Source of the DNA: Promethearchaeia archaeon
Lineage (GTDB): Archaea > Asgardarchaeota > Lokiarchaeia > Sigyniarchaeales > SOKP01
Direction of reading: 5' to 3'
NCBI GenBank assembly: GCA_029856375.1
Contig: JAHQWX010000151.1
Coordinates: forward strand, 1-5,622
Length of the DNA: 5,622 nt
Shown: positions 3,538 to 5,622 of the stretch, one piece after another
How positions within the stretch are numbered: the first letter of the stretch is position 1
Layout of the letters: every line of letters starts with the position of its first letter
Made by a program: the position numbers and the translations under genes
Notes under the pieces: generated by a model
Told to the model about the DNA's origin: nothing
The model's input: the letters and a program-made list of their open reading frames with translations, nothing else
Databases searched by the model: none

Positions 3538-5622
3538 TTGGAAGAAATTTACGAATTAATTAATGTAGATGCTTGGTTAATATTAAAGAAATTATTTGAA
3601 GAGAAAGGTTTGGTCCGCCAGCATCTTGATTCTTATAACGATTTTATCGAACATCGTATGCAAGAAATTGTTGATGAATCAGGGCAAGTTGTTCCTGATA
3701 TTCCGGGATTTAAAATAAAATTTGGAAAAATTAGCGTTGACCCACCAAAAATTAGGGAAGCAGATGGTGCAACGAAGGAAATAACTCCCATGGAAGCAAG
3801 AATTAGGGAATTAAGTTATGCGGGAGATATTAAATTAGAAATGACGCCGATAACCATTGATGAGAGAACTCAAAGAGAAGAACCCCAAGAGACTCTTGAG
3901 ATTTATATCGGAAAAATCCCAATAATGTTAAAAAGTTGTCGGTGTCCCCTTCGCAGTTTAAATGATTTGGAATTAATTAATCGAGGAGAAGATCCTTTAG
4001 ATCCCGGTGGTTATTTTATTATAAATGGCACTGAAAGGGTATTAGTTACACAAGAAGATCTCGCACCAAATAGAATTTTAGCGGAAGAAGCTAGTAAAAG
4101 TTCAAGCGCTACTCATCAAGCAAAAGTTTTTTCTACAAAGAATGGCTTTAGAGCTCCAGTTACCATCGAACGAAAAAAAGATGGAAACTTACGAGTGTCC
4201 TTTCCCTCAGTTCCCGGAAAAATTCCATTAGCCATTCTAATGCGTGCCTTAGGACTGAAATCTGATCGCGAAATCTTTGAAGCAATTTCTGAAAACAAAG
4301 AAATTGAAAAAGAACTAATACCAGTAATTGATGTTGCTTCAGAAATTCAAGTTCATCAAGATCCCGAGAAATCTCACGAAAATGCTCTCGATTACATCGG
4401 AAAAAGGGTTGCCGTAGGGCAAACGAAAGATTATCGTATTAAAAGAGCCTGCCAAGTATTAGACCGATATCTATTGCCTCATATCGGCAATGAAGAGGAT
4501 GATCGAGTTAAGAAGGCTTATTATCTAGGGCAAATGGCGCAAAAAGTAATGGAACTCTCTTTAGGAATGAGAGAGCCTGATGATAAAGACCACTACGCAA
4601 ATAAAAGGCTCAAATTAGCAGGTGATCTGTTTACTTCTTTATTTAGAGTGGCATTTCTAAACCTAGTCAAGGATATTAAGTATCAGTTAGAAAGGATTGC
4701 CGTTAGAGGAAGAGCTCCTAACATCAAGACTGCTGTTAGAGCCGATGTTATTTCGGAGAGAATAAGACATGCTCTTGCCACGGGAAACTGGGTTGGTGGA
4801 AAGGCAGGGGTAAGCCAACTATTAAATCGGACAAACCATGTTGCATCTCTTAGCCACCTAAGAAGAGTCGTTTCCCCCTTAAGTAGAAGTCAACCACATT
4901 TTGAAGCAAGGGATTTGCATCCTACTCAATGGGGCAAAATTTGCCCTTCAGAAACTCCAGAAGGTCCGAATTGTGGCCTTGTAAAGAATTTAGCGTTGGC
5001 CTCAATAATTTCAGTGGGTACAGAAGAAGACACGATTGACAACATTTTGATTGATCTTGGAGTCATTCCCATCGACGAAGTTAAAAACATTAAAGGAAAC
5101 AAAACTAAGGTCTTTCTAAATGGAAGATTAATAGGTATACATCAGAGGTATAACCCATTAATAAGACAAATTCGCGATAAAAGACGGAGAGGAGAAATTA
5201 ATCAAAATGTGAACATTGCGTATTATTCCGATGCCAACGAGATACAAATAAACTGCGATGGAGGAAGAGCGACGAGACCTTTATTCATTGTGAAAAATGG
5301 GAATCTTTTAATCTCTAAAGAAGATATTGAAAAGTTAAAAAGTGGTAAATATCAATGGTCTGATTTGATAGAGAAAGGAGTTATCGAATATTTGGATGCT
5401 GAAGAAGAAGAAAATGCGCTTATAGCTATGTTTCAAGAAGATATCAGCCAAGAACAAACCCATCTCGAAATCTCTCCCGCCGCAATTCTTGGAATTTGTG
5501 CTTCGATTATACCTTTCCCCGAACATAATCAATCGCCAAGAAATACTTATGAAGCTGGAATGGTCAAGCAGGCTTTAGGCCTCTTCTCAGCAAACTTACA
5601 TTTACGATTAGATACGAGAGGG
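3538..5622 (+). CDS. rpoB: DNA-directed RNA polymerase subunit B, N-terminal 695 residues (cut by window edge)
   Basis: This is the second-largest RNA polymerase subunit (Rpb2 homologue), which forms one side of the active-site cleft. The frame is open without a stop to the end of the window. Visible blocks are KGLVRQHLDSYNDF (26-39, protrusion), ITPMEARIRELSY, IYIGKIPIMLKS (122-133), GEDPLDPGGYFIINGTERVLV, SVPGKIPLAILMRALG (lobe), DDKDHYANKR (about 348-357, fork), GNWVGGKAGVSQLLNRTN, and CPSETPEGPNCGL (469-481). They are followed by INCDGGRATRPL and EHNQSPRNTY near the edge. The catalytic NMEDSI region, hybrid-binding domain and zinc-binding clamp segment lie beyond the window. Archaeal B is usually about 1,120-1,170 residues, so roughly the last 40% is missing. 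The start is TTG at 3538: an in-frame TAA lies at 3520-3522, and the first ATG (3658) would delete the conserved VRQHLDS block. No B''/B' split is present. Confidence 0.97.
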   Translation, partial: MEEIYELINVDAWLILKKLFEEKGLVRQHLDSYNDFIEHRMQEIVDESGQVVPDIPGFKIKFGKISVDPPKIREADGATKEITPMEARIRELSYAGDIKLEMTPITIDERTQREEPQETLEIYIGKIPIMLKSCRCPLRSLNDLELINRGEDPLDPGGYFIINGTERVLVTQEDLAPNRILAEEASKSSSATHQAKVFSTKNGFRAPVTIERKKDGNLRVSFPSVPGKIPLAILMRALGLKSDREIFEAISENKEIEKELIPVIDVASEIQVHQDPEKSHENALDYIGKRVAVGQTKDYRIKRACQVLDRYLLPHIGNEEDDRVKKAYYLGQMAQKVMELSLGMREPDDKDHYANKRLKLAGDLFTSLFRVAFLNLVKDIKYQLERIAVRGRAPNIKTAVRADVISERIRHALATGNWVGGKAGVSQLLNRTNHVASLSHLRRVVSPLSRSQPHFEARDLHPTQWGKICPSETPEGPNCGLVKNLALASIISVGTEEDTIDNILIDLGVIPIDEVKNIKGNKTKVFLNGRLIGIHQRYNPLIRQIRDKRRRGEINQNVNIAYYSDANEIQINCDGGRATRPLFIVKNGNLLISKEDIEKLKSGKYQWSDLIEKGVIEYLDAEEEENALIAMFQEDISQEQTHLEISPAAILGICASIIPFPEHNQSPRNTYEAGMVKQALGLFSANLHLRLDTRG

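Noticed and set aside
3658..3660. First ATG of the rpoB frame as start
   Set aside because: Starting here would remove the conserved KGLVRQHLDSYNDF block of the protrusion domain.
4116..4298. Minus-strand open frame inside rpoB
   Set aside because: It lies opposite the conserved lobe of RpoB and has no supporting features.
5335..5532. Minus-strand open frame near the right edge
   Set aside because: It is antisense to conserved RpoB sequence; the hydrophobic run comes from the reverse of Glu/Lys codons.
1..5622. Search for CRISPR arrays, insertion sequences, attachment sites and defence genes
   Set aside because: No spaced repeats, transposase or integrase motifs, terminal inverted repeats or duplicated tRNA 3' ends were seen; the protein genes are conserved housekeeping genes.

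Overview
The window reads as a chromosomal 'informational' region of an AT-rich archaeon. The archaeal assignment rests on four things: an H/ACA-type pseudouridine synthase (Cbf5), a stand-alone RNA polymerase subunit H directly followed by an archaeal/eukaryotic-type large subunit B, two tRNA genes with introns whose edges fold as bulge-helix-bulge (BHB) motifs, and TATA-like promoters in place of bacterial -35/-10 boxes. RpoB runs unbroken through the region where several euryarchaeal lineages split it into B'' and B'. That fits TACK or Asgard (Promethearchaeota-like) archaea better than methanogens with split B, but the lineage is an inference.

Layout. Positions 33-124 (minus) hold a tRNA-Thr(CGU) gene with a 20-nt intron at the non-canonical position 32/33. 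A 91-bp divergent spacer separates it from thiL (216-1262, plus), thiamine-monophosphate kinase. Next is a tRNA-Lys(UUU) gene (1343-1446, plus) with a 30-nt insert in the D arm, best read as a 22/23 intron. A 110-bp AT-rich spacer with short tandem duplications and a small palindrome precedes cbf5 (1557-2534). The stop of cbf5 overlaps, in an ATGA, the start of an RsmC/MJ0882-like methyltransferase gene (2531-3160). A 67-bp spacer with T-runs and a TATA-like box separates this pair from rpoH (3228-3494) and rpoB (3538 to beyond the right edge).

How the genes fit together. Cbf5 (RNA-guided pseudouridylation) and the methyltransferase (probably rRNA base methylation) look translationally coupled and form an RNA-modification pair. 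The rpoH-rpoB pair is the start of the classical archaeal RNA polymerase operon, which normally continues into rpoA1 and rpoA2. thiL lies alone between two outward-directed tRNA genes. Start signals are weak: thiL, cbf5 and the methyltransferase gene have no clear Shine-Dalgarno sequence, and rpoH and rpoB appear to use GTG or TTG starts.

I found no mobile element, CRISPR array, defence cassette or other undescribed system. The protein genes are conserved housekeeping genes. The most notable features are the two non-canonical tRNA introns and the small repeats in the spacers.
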